This document shows positions 1-6,954 of a DNA stretch of 12,816 nt, in pieces (the stretch's first letter is position 1; every line of letters starts with the position of its first letter). The stretch is from contig JADFHG010000031.1 of the NCBI GenBank assembly GCA_022567365.1, forward strand, positions 1 through 12,816, given 5' to 3'. Under the pieces are notes generated by a model. The model searched no databases. It worked only from the letters and a program-made list of their open reading frames with translations, and had not been told where the DNA came from. Source of the stretch: Planctomycetota bacterium. Its GTDB lineage: Bacteria > Planctomycetota > Phycisphaerae > UBA1845. The position numbers were made by a program, and so were the translations under genes.

Positions 1-1043
1 AACCTGAAGCGCCACCTCCCGCCGCGGCACCGGCACCGGCGGCGGACGGCACACCAGCGGCTGCGGGCGCAGCCAGCACACCTTCCGATGGCGCTGCGGC
101 GTTCGCAGCCGGCGAGGTTTCGGACGCGGCCGGTGCGATCAGCGCCATCCTCGCCGCCGGTACGTTTCTGCGCCAGGCGGATGCAACCGATCCGATCGCG
201 TACGCCGTCCCCCGGCTGATCAAATGGGCGAAGATCGCCCTACCCACAAGCGACGAGGGCAAGTTCAAGAACCCACCTCCGGACGCCTCGAAGGTCGATG
301 CGTTGCAGCATCAGATGTCAAACGGGCTCTGGGACCATTTGCTCAAGGGCGCTGAATCAGCGTTTCGATCGAGCGACCCTCTGTGGCTCGATCTCCAACG
401 CTACACTTGCGCAGCGTTGGCGGGCCAGGGAAAGCCTTTCGACAACGCCCGGCAAACGGTCATGTCGCTCACGGCGGGGCTGGTCAAGCGTCTCGGCGAG
501 GGCTTGTTCGAGCTTCAATTCCGCACCGGGCAGCTGATGTGCAGCGGTGAAACAAAGATGTGGATTGAAAGCGAGGTCATCGGTGCCGACGGCGGCGGTG
601 GCGGTGGCGGTGGCGGCGGATCGGCGGCCGGGGATGGGCGCCTCTTGGAAGCGTCAGACACGGCTCGCAAGCTGGCGGGATCCGGGAAGCTCAAGGAAGC
701 CGTCCAGGCACTTCAGGAAGGATTGGTGACGTGCGGTCAACGCCGCGACCGATTCTTGTGGCGCCTGCGAATTGCACAGTTGTGTTTTGACGCCCAGCGG
801 TTAAAGTTGGCGGCGCCGTTGCTGGAGGAGTGTTCCGACGAGATTCGGCAATATCGCATCGACGAATGGGAACCAACCCTGGCGGCGGAGGTCGCGCAGA
901 CGCTTTACCGGTGTCGCAAGGCGCTGTTCGCGGCGGAGAAACAGCCGCCGCCGGAATCCGCAAAGGGCGTGCGTGAGTCGTACGCGTGGTTGTGCCAGTT
1001 GGACCCGCTCGCGGCATTGGCCGCCGAGCCCTCGGGCAAGTGA
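1..1043 (+). CDS. tssA: TssA-family T6SS protein with VasJ-type C-terminal domain (5' end missing)
   Basis: The reading frame is already open at the left edge (first full codon at position 3) and closes with TGA at 1041-1043, giving 346 visible residues. It begins in a Pro/Ala-rich linker of about 40 residues, the usual join between an N-terminal ImpA-like domain (not in the window) and the C-terminal domain. The segment from about residue 100 resembles the VasJ/ImpA-related family: an LWDHLLKGAESAF block, a PLWLDLQRYT block, then GQLMCSGETKMWI where relatives usually have a GTPFAD..T..WL motif. A run of ten glycines encoded at 591-620 separates this from a helical, TPR-like C-terminal part. 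TssA-type proteins act in the cytoplasm, priming or capping growth of tube and sheath. The gene lies 28 nt before tssB, probably in one transcript. Family is confident; the exact TssA subclass is an inference. Confidence 0.85.
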   Translation, partial: PEAPPPAAAPAPAADGTPAAAGAASTPSDGAAAFAAGEVSDAAGAISAILAAGTFLRQADATDPIAYAVPRLIKWAKIALPTSDEGKFKNPPPDASKVDALQHQMSNGLWDHLLKGAESAFRSSDPLWLDLQRYTCAALAGQGKPFDNARQTVMSLTAGLVKRLGEGLFELQFRTGQLMCSGETKMWIESEVIGADGGGGGGGGGGSAAGDGRLLEASDTARKLAGSGKLKEAVQALQEGLVTCGQRRDRFLWRLRIAQLCFDAQRLKLAAPLLEECSDEIRQYRIDEWEPTLAAEVAQTLYRCRKALFAAEKQPPPESAKGVRESYAWLCQLDPLAALAAEPSGK

Positions 1044-1058
1044 GTAACGCAGTAGCAA

Positions 1059-1064
1059 AAGGAG
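1059..1064 (+). promoter_or_regulatory. Shine-Dalgarno site of tssB
   Basis: AAGGAG lies 7 nt before the ATG at 1072. It supports this start and is one of the two best ribosome binding sites in the window. Confidence 0.75.
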
Positions 1065-1071
1065 CCGATCA

Positions 1072-1617
1072 ATGGCCAAAGGACCGTCCAAGGCTCGCGA
1101 GTCGCGGGTCAACATCGCCATCTCCGACAAACTCAAAGGCGGCGCGGAGCCGGAGTTGCCGTTCCGCATGTTGGTGATGGGAGACTACACCCTCAAGGAC
1201 GATGACCGTGCGATTTACGACCGTAAACCGTTGGATATCAACAAGTCGAATTTCGACAGCGTCATGCAGAGCTTCAACCTCGCGATGGACCTGAACGTTG
1301 ATAACGAAATCGGCGGCGGCGGGGAGATGGCCGTGTCACTCAAGTTCGGAACACTCAAGGATTTTCGACCCGAGGCGATCGCCCGCCAGGTTCCGGAACT
1401 CAAGAACCTGCTGGAGCTGCGTGACGCGATGAAGGCATTGCGCCCCGTACTCAACGATAAGAAGAAACAAAAAGAACTACTAGCGACGATCAAAGACCCG
1501 GAGCTTCGGGCACAGATCGTCAGTTTGATCACGAAACCGGAAGCGCCGAGCGATGCCGGTGAGAAGCCGGCCGGAGAGGCCGCCGAGAGCGCACCGAGCG
1601 AGCCGGCGTCGAAGTAA
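1072..1617 (+). CDS. tssB: TssB, small subunit of the T6SS contractile sheath (VipA/ImpB family)
   Basis: This 181-residue protein has the usual length for the family. It opens with a basic leader and VNIAISDK, followed by the family signature ELPFRMLVMGDYT near residues 28-40, then YDRKPLDINKSNFDSVM, matching the conserved 'ELPF...GD...R...I...NFD.VM' pattern. The end of the core carries a conserved helical stretch (KELLATIKDPELRAQIVSL), then a low-complexity Ala/Glu/Pro/Ser tail from about residue 153. TssB interlocks with TssC to build the sheath around the Hcp tube; contraction drives the spike into the target cell. The start has a good ribosome binding site, and tssC follows 75 nt later. 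Identification is strong. Confidence 0.97.
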   Translation: MAKGPSKARESRVNIAISDKLKGGAEPELPFRMLVMGDYTLKDDDRAIYDRKPLDINKSNFDSVMQSFNLAMDLNVDNEIGGGGEMAVSLKFGTLKDFRPEAIARQVPELKNLLELRDAMKALRPVLNDKKKQKELLATIKDPELRAQIVSLITKPEAPSDAGEKPAGEAAESAPSEPASK

Positions 1618-1679
1618 TGACATCGTTTCAGACCCCGCTTGCCGGCCGGTTCCGGCGGTGCGCGGATGGCGACGAGATT

Positions 1680-1684
1680 GGAGA
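1680..1684 (+). promoter_or_regulatory. Shine-Dalgarno site deciding the tssC start
   Basis: GGAGA lies 8 nt before the ATG at 1693. In-frame ATGs at 1639 and 1666 lack a comparable site and would add residues unlike TssC, so 1693 is preferred. Confidence 0.6.
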
Positions 1685-1692
1685 CGTTTGAC

Positions 1693-3180
1693 ATGGCAGA
1701 AGAATCCCAACAAGCGCAGGCGGCCGAAGCGACGACCACGGACACGACCGCGGTAGACAGCCTGATCGACAGCTGGGACCTGGACAGTGATTATCGCGAC
1801 CTCTATCGCAAGGGTATCGCCGCGATCGTCGATCGGGCGGCCGGACTGAACCTGGACAAGGTGACGATCGACAAGCAGGTCGTCGATGATTTCATTGCCC
1901 AGATCGATCAGACCCTCAGCGCGCAGATCAACGTAATCCTCCACGACGAGAAGTTCCAGAAACTCGAGTCGGCCTGGAGGAGCCTGTGGTACCTGGTGGA
2001 CAACACTGAATTCCGGCAGAACATCCGGATCGAGGTGCTCAACGCCTCGAAGGAAGACCTCCTCGAGGACTTCCAGGATTGCAAGGACTGGCAGAAGACG
2101 GGTCTGTTCAATCAGGTCTATCGTGACCAGTACAACACGTTCGGCGGCAATCCGTATGGGCTCATGGTGTCGAACTACGAGCTCGGCAACCGGAACCCGG
2201 ACGTGGAGCTCATGAGCGAGATCTCGCGTGTCGCGGCGGTGGCCAAGTGCCCGTTCCTCGGCGCCGCGAGTTCGACGATGTTCGGCAAGAAGGAGGAGTC
2301 GTACGAGGGCATCCCGAAGATGGCCGAGATGTACGAGATCTTCGAGCAACCCCAGTACACCAAGTGGAACGCCTTTCGCGACTCGGACGACTCGCGCTAC
2401 GTGGGGCTGGCGATGCCCCGTTTCCTTCTCCGCAAACCGTATACCGTCGAGGACGAGGACGTCAAGGACTTTCGCTTCGCCGAGGACGTGCGGACCGAAG
2501 ACCATGGTCGGTATCTCTGGGGCAATGCCTCCTTTGCGATGGCCGGACGTATGACGGAGAGTTTCGCCAAATGGGGTTGGTACAGCCACGTCGTCGGCCC
2601 CAACAGCGGCGGCGCGGTACCCGACCTGCCGCTGCATCAGTACGAGTCGCAGGGTCAGTACCATACGAAGATCCCGACGGAGACCCTGATCTCCGAGGAC
2701 ATGGACGTGGACCTGTGCAACTTCGGGTTCATTCCGCTGGTCATGCGTAAGGGGAGCGACAACGCGGCGTTTTTCGACGCACCGTCGGTCAAACGGGTCG
2801 GTAAGTATCCCGACACGGACGAGGGCAAGGAAGACGAAACGCGGGCCCGTCTGGGGATGTCGCTGCCGTACCTCATGATTCAATGCCGGATCGCCCATTA
2901 CCTCAAGGTGATCTGGCGTGAGAACATGGGCCGGGTGATGGACTCGGCGAAGATGACGGCCGCGATCAACAAGTGGCTGGGGCAGTACTGCCGGTCGGGC
3001 ACGCTCGACGACGAGCTCGTCGCCAAGTACCCGCTCAAGGCGTGCCAAGTCAGCACGACACCGGTTCCGGGCAAGCCGGGAATGTTCAAGTCCGAAATCC
3101 AGATGATCCCGCACTTTAAGCTCAAAGGCGTCGAGATCGAGCTGTCGATGGTCGGTCAGTTCGATCCTCCGCCGGGATAA
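1693..3180 (+). CDS. tssC: TssC, large subunit of the T6SS contractile sheath (VipB/ImpC family)
   Basis: The protein has 495 residues, the normal TssC length, beginning MAEESQQAQ. The acidic, Thr/Ala-rich N-terminus followed by a short helix (AVDSLIDSW) sits where ClpV recognises the sheath in studied systems. That role is inferred here. The core has the conserved ESAWRSLWYLVDN block (Trp95, Trp99), an NPYGLMVSNYELG block, AAVAKCPFLGAAS, a YVGLAMPRFLLRKPY block, and a C-terminal YCRSGTLDDELVAKYPLKAC region. TssC forms most of the sheath surface and is paired with TssB from the gene just upstream. It is followed 23 nt after its stop by a strong hairpin and a long non-coding gap, so transcription may be partly interrupted before hcp. 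Confidence 0.97.
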   Translation: MAEESQQAQAAEATTTDTTAVDSLIDSWDLDSDYRDLYRKGIAAIVDRAAGLNLDKVTIDKQVVDDFIAQIDQTLSAQINVILHDEKFQKLESAWRSLWYLVDNTEFRQNIRIEVLNASKEDLLEDFQDCKDWQKTGLFNQVYRDQYNTFGGNPYGLMVSNYELGNRNPDVELMSEISRVAAVAKCPFLGAASSTMFGKKEESYEGIPKMAEMYEIFEQPQYTKWNAFRDSDDSRYVGLAMPRFLLRKPYTVEDEDVKDFRFAEDVRTEDHGRYLWGNASFAMAGRMTESFAKWGWYSHVVGPNSGGAVPDLPLHQYESQGQYHTKIPTETLISEDMDVDLCNFGFIPLVMRKGSDNAAFFDAPSVKRVGKYPDTDEGKEDETRARLGMSLPYLMIQCRIAHYLKVIWRENMGRVMDSAKMTAAINKWLGQYCRSGTLDDELVAKYPLKACQVSTTPVPGKPGMFKSEIQMIPHFKLKGVEIELSMVGQFDPPPG

Positions 3181-3203
3181 TGAGAACGACTCGTGCCTAT
3201 GCG

Positions 3204-3232
3204 GACCCCGAAGCGGACGCCGCTTCGGGGTC
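3204..3232 (+). terminator. strong hairpin after tssC, possible partial terminator
   Basis: GACCCCGAAGCGG and CCGCTTCGGGGTC are perfect 13-bp inverted arms around an ACG loop, starting 23 nt after the tssC stop. No T-run follows, so it is not a classic intrinsic terminator. It could instead pause transcription or protect the 3' end of the tssBC message. Confidence 0.5.
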
Positions 3233-3737
3233 TGCCGAGGTCGATCTTGATACGGTTAGGTTCTTGCCGTGTCTGATGCGGACATGTTCCAAGCGAACTA
3301 AGCCGCCGCTGACCGGTTGATGCAGTCGATGGTCGGGACCGGGGGCTCTAGTCCCTTGCGGCGCTCGGCAGGTTGATGCTTCACCATCCGCTAGTCGGCA
3401 CCATATGGAGGGGCGAACGGACTCGCCCACGCCGCCCGCGCGGCCCCTTCCCGCTGCGACGCCGCATCGTGCGTCGGCGCGGAGCGAAGCGCAGGCTCTC
3501 GCAACGGATTAATCGGCTGACGCCCTAACCCCCGGTTGGGGAGGATGTCTATCGGTATGTGTAAGGGCCGCATAGAGAACCAGAGGGGTTCGGTCGGCGT
3601 GACGCTGTTGTGCGACACCCGACCGCCGACTCGCCCCAACAGATTCGGCCGCCCGGTTGTCGAGATTCCGCCTACCGGCGGGTTTATCGGGCACCGTGGT
3701 CACCGTGGCCAGACGAATGTGAGAATAACCTGCGCGC

Positions 3738-3756
3738 GGATTCCATGTGTGAATCC
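3738..3756. promoter_or_regulatory. inverted repeat upstream of hcp, possible operator
   Basis: GGATTC and GAATCC form 6-bp arms around a 7-nt centre, about 50 nt before the hcp start. The position suits a regulator site near a promoter, but a 6-bp palindrome can occur by chance. Confidence 0.2.
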
Positions 3757-3792
3757 TCCGTACTCGGCGCAGGTATAGATAACGACTCTGAT

Positions 3793-3798
3793 AAGGAG
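3793..3798 (+). promoter_or_regulatory. Shine-Dalgarno site deciding the hcp start
   Basis: AAGGAG lies 9 nt before the ATG at 3808. It rules out the in-frame upstream extension beginning at 3610, whose extra residues do not look like Hcp. Confidence 0.75.
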
Positions 3799-3807
3799 AC
3801 CCGTACG

Positions 3808-4305
3808 ATGCCAACCCCGTGTAACATGTTGATCACCGGATCCGGAGGACCTGACCAGTTCAAGGGCGGTAGCGAGAAGGAAGATCGTCCGGGCACGATC
3901 GACGTCTTCGAGATCGAACACCACGTCCATCAGCCGATCGACCCGACGACGGGTCAGGCGACCGGCGTGCGCGTCCACAACCCGCTTCGGGTGGTGGCGG
4001 CGATCGATCCGGCCAATCCGCCGCTGCTAAAGGCCCTTTGCACCGGCGAGAAGATCAACACCATCGAGCTCAAGTTCTACCACATCGACCCGGTGAGCCG
4101 GGCGGAGATCGACTACTACAAGATCACTCTTACGGACGCCCGCGTGGTCGATTGTTCGCCCTATATGCCGATGAGCTTCCTTCCGCAGAACGAGGCTTAT
4201 CGCCACATGTGCCAATACAGTTTCGTCTACGAGCAGATCGAATGGAACTTCTATGAGGGCGGCAAGGTCGAGATGGACAAGTGGCGTGCTCCGGCCGGAG
4301 GCTAG
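3808..4305 (+). CDS. hcp: Hcp (TssD), T6SS inner tube protein
   Basis: This 165-residue protein has the typical Hcp size and fold pattern. It opens MPTPCNMLITG, then FKGGSEKEDRPGTIDVFEIEH, corresponding to the early 'KGES....I.V' strands. It continues with PIDPTTGQATGVRVHNPLRV, matching the family's 'P.D..TG..TG.R.H.P' motif, then DPANPPLLKALCTGEKINTIELKFY and an 'YYKITLTDARV' strand. Hcp forms hexameric rings that stack into the tube inside the TssB/TssC sheath; it is expelled on firing and can carry small effectors in its lumen. It stands alone between two non-coding gaps, with its own strong ribosome binding site. That suits separate high expression (inference). No C-terminal effector extension is present. 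Confidence 0.96.
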   Translation: MPTPCNMLITGSGGPDQFKGGSEKEDRPGTIDVFEIEHHVHQPIDPTTGQATGVRVHNPLRVVAAIDPANPPLLKALCTGEKINTIELKFYHIDPVSRAEIDYYKITLTDARVVDCSPYMPMSFLPQNEAYRHMCQYSFVYEQIEWNFYEGGKVEMDKWRAPAGG

Positions 4306-4356
4306 GTCGCGCTCTTTCGCCCAACGGTAGCTCGGGTACTCCTTAGATGACCGACC

Positions 4357-4389
4357 GTCGGCGGGTCCGGCTTTGCCGGACTCGCCGGC
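4357..4389 (+). other. hairpin between hcp and tssE
   Basis: GGCGGGTCCGGC (4360-4371) and GCCGGACTCGCC (4375-4386) pair at 11 of 12 positions around a TTT loop, and the stem extends three more pairs including one G-T. It lies 51 nt after hcp and 14 nt before the tssE start. There is no T-run after it. It may end or attenuate the hcp transcript, or limit access to the tssE start. Confidence 0.4.
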
Positions 4390-4403
4390 CTTGGTTCTGA
4401 CAC

Positions 4404-4838
4404 ATGGCGCGCGAACACAGCCTCTTTGCACGTTTGGCGGCGGCGTCCGATACAGGTCGGACCCGTGTACAGGCGACGACCGTTGAGAACGTCGACGCGC
4501 TGATGGATTCCGTGCGAGAAAACCTGACCCATCTGCTCAACGCCCGCCACGGTATGAGCGAAGCGCTGCCGGACTACGGGCTGCCGGCGCTCACGGACTT
4601 CACGGTCGGCACCGGCGATCACGCTCAAATGTTGCAGGTCGCCATCAAGGAGACCATCGAGCGATACGAACCGCGTCTGCGGCGCGTGCGCGTCACGCAC
4701 GTGGTCGACGACGCAGGTCGCTCGGACAACGCGAAGTTCCAATACCGCATCGATGCAATCCTGACCGGCAAGTCGGGGGAGCACAAGGTCTGGTGGGAAA
4801 CGAGCCTGAGCCGCGGGCAGTTCGAGATTTCCGACTAG
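4404..4838 (+). CDS. tssE: TssE, gp25-like T6SS baseplate protein
   Basis: The protein has 144 residues, normal for TssE. MAREHSLFARLAAAS at the N-terminus matches the usual 'SLLERL' opening. LLNARHGMSEALPDYGLPAL at residues 44-63 is the family signature, and ERYEPRLRRVRV carries the EPR core at residues 89-91 that is conserved in phage T4 gp25 and TssE. TssE is a small wedge component that links the baseplate to the first sheath ring and works with TssF, TssG and TssK. No clear Shine-Dalgarno site precedes the ATG, and a hairpin ends 14 nt upstream. The TAG stop lies inside a CTAG-containing direct repeat that opens the following repeat element, so that element begins exactly at the gene end. 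Confidence 0.94.
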   Translation: MAREHSLFARLAAASDTGRTRVQATTVENVDALMDSVRENLTHLLNARHGMSEALPDYGLPALTDFTVGTGDHAQMLQVAIKETIERYEPRLRRVRVTHVVDDAGRSDNAKFQYRIDAILTGKSGEHKVWWETSLSRGQFEISD

Positions 4839-4940
4839 ACAGCCCGTGGAACAAGTAGCGGCCGCCCCCCGTGGCGCCCGTGGAACAGCCGAGAACATGG
4901 GTCAACGGCGCCGCCGGCGGGTTTTTCAACCGGGTGCTAG
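4835..4940. repeat. interspersed inverted-repeat element, copy 1 (tssE-tssF gap)
   Basis: The left end reads CTAGACAGCCCGTGGAACAA and the right end, read on the other strand, CTAGCACCCGGTTGAAAAAC. Both resemble the ends of the element at 10973-11126. The 22-nt block at 4855-4876 (GTAGCGGCC, six C, GTGGCG) recurs at 11026-11046 with one C fewer, and reversed at 11084-11105 with one mismatch. A 12-bp direct repeat, CTAGACAGCCCG, occurs at 4835-4846 and 4937-4948. The element looks like a small non-coding repeat, shorter than copy 2. Confidence 0.65.
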
Positions 4941-5138
4941 ACAGCCCGACCCGGTCGCGGCATAGTGTATCCGGGAACGCGACAATCGGTGTCGGCGTAC
5001 CGGTTTGCCGATTGACCGCGACCGCCGTGGGACCGCGCCGGTGGGTCCGCGATGCCGACGTCCCGAGCCGAGGGATAGGTAAACACCAGCATCGCCATAG
5101 GGCACTCGTGATCCAGCGGCAATGGCGTGGTGGGACTG
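4839..5138. other. 300-nt non-coding gap between tssE and tssF
   Basis: The first third is repeat copy 1. The rest (about 4949-5138) shows no gene. It holds a modest CAATCGG/CCGATTG inverted repeat at 4983-5014. An open frame runs through part of the gap (4871-5731) but continues in the wrong frame inside tssF and encodes Arg/Pro-rich nonsense-like sequence. Confidence 0.5.
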
Positions 5139-6953
5139 ATGGCCACCAACACCTACTACCAGGACGAGCTGCGCTACCTCCGGGAGGTCGGCCCGGAATT
5201 CGCGCGCGCCAACCCCGAGATTGCACGTTATCTTTCCGACCGCGGATCCGACCCCGACGTCGAGCGCGTCCTGGCGGGCGTCGCTTTCATGTGCGGGCGG
5301 GTCCGACAGAAGCTCGACGACGAACTGCCGGAACTGACGGCCAGCATGATGGGCCTGCTCTGGCCGCAGTATCTTCGGCCGGTTTGTTCGATGACCATCA
5401 TGGAACTCTCGCCGGATTTGGCGGCGATGCAGGCACCGCAGGTCGTGGAGGCCGGTGCCGAGTTCGCGTCCACTCCCATCGATGGCACGCGGTGTCGCTA
5501 TCGTTCCGCTTGGCCCATGACACTGCGGCCTTGCGTGGTGGACAACGTACGGCTGGAGTCGGCGGCGGCGCGCCCGGTCCAACTGATCGTGCGCCTTCGC
5601 GCACCCGGCAAGGCTACGCTGGACAAGCTCGAACTCGACTCGGTTCGGTTCTTCATGTTCGGCGATCCGATGACGTCGTTCACGTTGTACCTTCTGCTCG
5701 CGGCGCACGTCGACCACGTGGTCGTGAGTGACGGTTCTAGTGCGGCGAATCGTCCGGAGCGTCGGCTTGCGGCCGGCAGCGTTTCCGCAGCGGGGCTTGA
5801 TCGAGCAAGCGGTGTGCTGCCCTATCCGAAACGATCATTCCCCGGCTACCGACTTCTGCAAGAGTATTTCGCTTGCAAGGAGCGGTTCCTCTTCATCGAC
5901 GTCGCGGGAATCGCCGGTGCGATCGAGGAACTCGCACTCACCGACACGGTGGAGTTGGGTTTTACGTTCAACCGTCGACTCGACACCCTTCCGGTCGTTT
6001 CCCGCGAGAATGTGCGGCTGCACTGCGTTCCGGCGTTGAACCTCTTCGAGCACACGGCGGATCCGATCCGGCTGCGACAAGAACTCACACAGCACCTGGT
6101 TCTGCCGAGCAAATCGGGCGTCGCCGACCGAAGGCACGTCGAGATCTACTCGATCGAGGAGGTCCGCGGGTTGATTCGCTCAGACGAGCTGGAAACGCGC
6201 GAATACCGACCGTTCTACTCGTTCGACCACGTCATCCACGGCGACCCGCGCGGGGCGGCCTATTACCAGACGCATTTGACCCCGAACGTGGTCAGCGGCG
6301 ACCTCCAGCAAGGGACTGACACATACATCTCCTTCGTCTCGGGCGACAGCGCGTCCGCCCTTCCCGACGAAGAGACGATCTCGATCGAGCTTCTCTGCAC
6401 GAACCGCGACCTCCCCACCGCGCTCCGCGCGGGCGACATCAGCGAGCCGACCGACAGCTCGCCGTCCGGCGCGACGTTTCGCAATCTTATCAAGCCGACG
6501 CCGACGATCAGTCCGCCGTTGGGCAAGGGGCTGCACTGGCGACTGATCTCCCATATGTCGCTCAACTACGTCTCGCTGACGTCCGAACGGCACTTCAAGG
6601 AACTGCTGCGGGTGTACGATTTCCAAGCGGAACACGACGCCCAGGCGGCGCTCGCGCACGACCGTATGATGGAGGGAATCGTCAGCATAAAGTCGTCATT
6701 CGGGGAGCGCCTCATACGGGGGGCCGCGGTGCGCGGCTCGAAGGTCACCGTCGAGCTCAATGAGGACCATTTTGCCGGCGAGGGAGACGCGTATCTCTTC
6801 GCCGCCATTCTCGATCGGTTCATGGCTTTGTATGCAACGCTGAATGCGTACACGGAAACGTCCGTCCGTATGGTGCGCAGTGGGCAGGTGTATTCGTTCC
6901 CTCCGCGTTGGGGTGAGCAGCTAACCCCGGTCGCATCGCGAGGGGGCGCGTAA
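5139..6953 (+). CDS. tssF: TssF, T6SS baseplate wedge protein (VasA/ImpG family)
   Basis: From the ATG at 5139 the protein has 604 residues, the usual length. A GTG at 5127 would add only four residues. MATNTYYQDELRYLREVG followed by FARANPEIARYL is the conserved TssF opening. Next come DPDVERVLAGVAFMCGRVRQ, KLDDELPELTASMM and WPQYLRPVCSM, matching the family's 'DPDVERLLEGFAFL...KLDDE.PELT..L...Y..Y..P.PSM' pattern. Two TssF copies with one TssG form the wedge that surrounds the VgrG spike and binds TssK. The ribosome binding site is weak (GGTGGG). The TAA stop is separated from tssG by a single base, indicating co-transcription and probable translational coupling. Confidence 0.96.
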   Translation: MATNTYYQDELRYLREVGPEFARANPEIARYLSDRGSDPDVERVLAGVAFMCGRVRQKLDDELPELTASMMGLLWPQYLRPVCSMTIMELSPDLAAMQAPQVVEAGAEFASTPIDGTRCRYRSAWPMTLRPCVVDNVRLESAAARPVQLIVRLRAPGKATLDKLELDSVRFFMFGDPMTSFTLYLLLAAHVDHVVVSDGSSAANRPERRLAAGSVSAAGLDRASGVLPYPKRSFPGYRLLQEYFACKERFLFIDVAGIAGAIEELALTDTVELGFTFNRRLDTLPVVSRENVRLHCVPALNLFEHTADPIRLRQELTQHLVLPSKSGVADRRHVEIYSIEEVRGLIRSDELETREYRPFYSFDHVIHGDPRGAAYYQTHLTPNVVSGDLQQGTDTYISFVSGDSASALPDEETISIELLCTNRDLPTALRAGDISEPTDSSPSGATFRNLIKPTPTISPPLGKGLHWRLISHMSLNYVSLTSERHFKELLRVYDFQAEHDAQAALAHDRMMEGIVSIKSSFGERLIRGAAVRGSKVTVELNEDHFAGEGDAYLFAAILDRFMALYATLNAYTETSVRMVRSGQVYSFPPRWGEQLTPVASRGGA

Positions 6954-6954
6954 C

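Larger units (their letters stand above)
3181..3807. other. 627-nt non-coding gap between tssC and hcp
   Basis: I find no convincing gene here; the short open frames show no recognisable protein. It holds a 13-bp perfect hairpin (3204-3232), a CGACGC/GCGTCG inverted repeat (3457-3476), a CCCTAACC/GGTTGGGG hairpin with a CCC loop (3523-3541), a CCGCC/GGCGG hairpin (3668-3681), a 9-bp tandem repeat CACCGTGGT/CACCGTGGC (3692-3709), and a GGATTC/GAATCC inverted repeat (3738-3756). A TATAGAT string at 3774-3780 could be a weak -10 element but has no good -35 partner. No sigma-54 consensus (GGCAC-N5-TTGCA) was seen. The gap plausibly carries the hcp promoter and a structured leader; this is inference. 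Confidence 0.5.

Noticed and set aside
298..537. Small overlapping frame inside tssA
   Set aside because: It overlaps the conserved VasJ-like coding frame, has no ribosome binding site, and its product is low-complexity Arg/Ser-rich.
1639..1692. Longer N-terminus for tssC starting at 1639 or 1666
   Set aside because: The extra residues do not resemble TssC, and the best-placed Shine-Dalgarno site serves the ATG at 1693.
1480..3114. 544-residue open frame on the minus strand
   Set aside because: It lies opposite tssC and the end of tssB, both with unmistakable family motifs. Its product is Arg/Val/Leu/His-rich without any recognisable domain, a common shadow in GC-rich DNA.
3197..3778. Short open frames in the tssC-hcp gap
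   Set aside because: Several 77-101 residue frames on both strands overlap one another. None has a credible ribosome binding site or recognisable motif.
3380..3800. Sigma-54 type promoter before hcp
   Set aside because: T6SS genes are often sigma-54 dependent, but no GGCAC with a correctly spaced TTGC was found. The GGCAC at 3397 and the one at 3690 have no matching second half.
3610..3807. N-terminal extension of hcp
   Set aside because: The added 66 residues are Arg/Pro/Cys-rich and unlike Hcp. AAGGAG at 3793-3798 points to the ATG at 3808.
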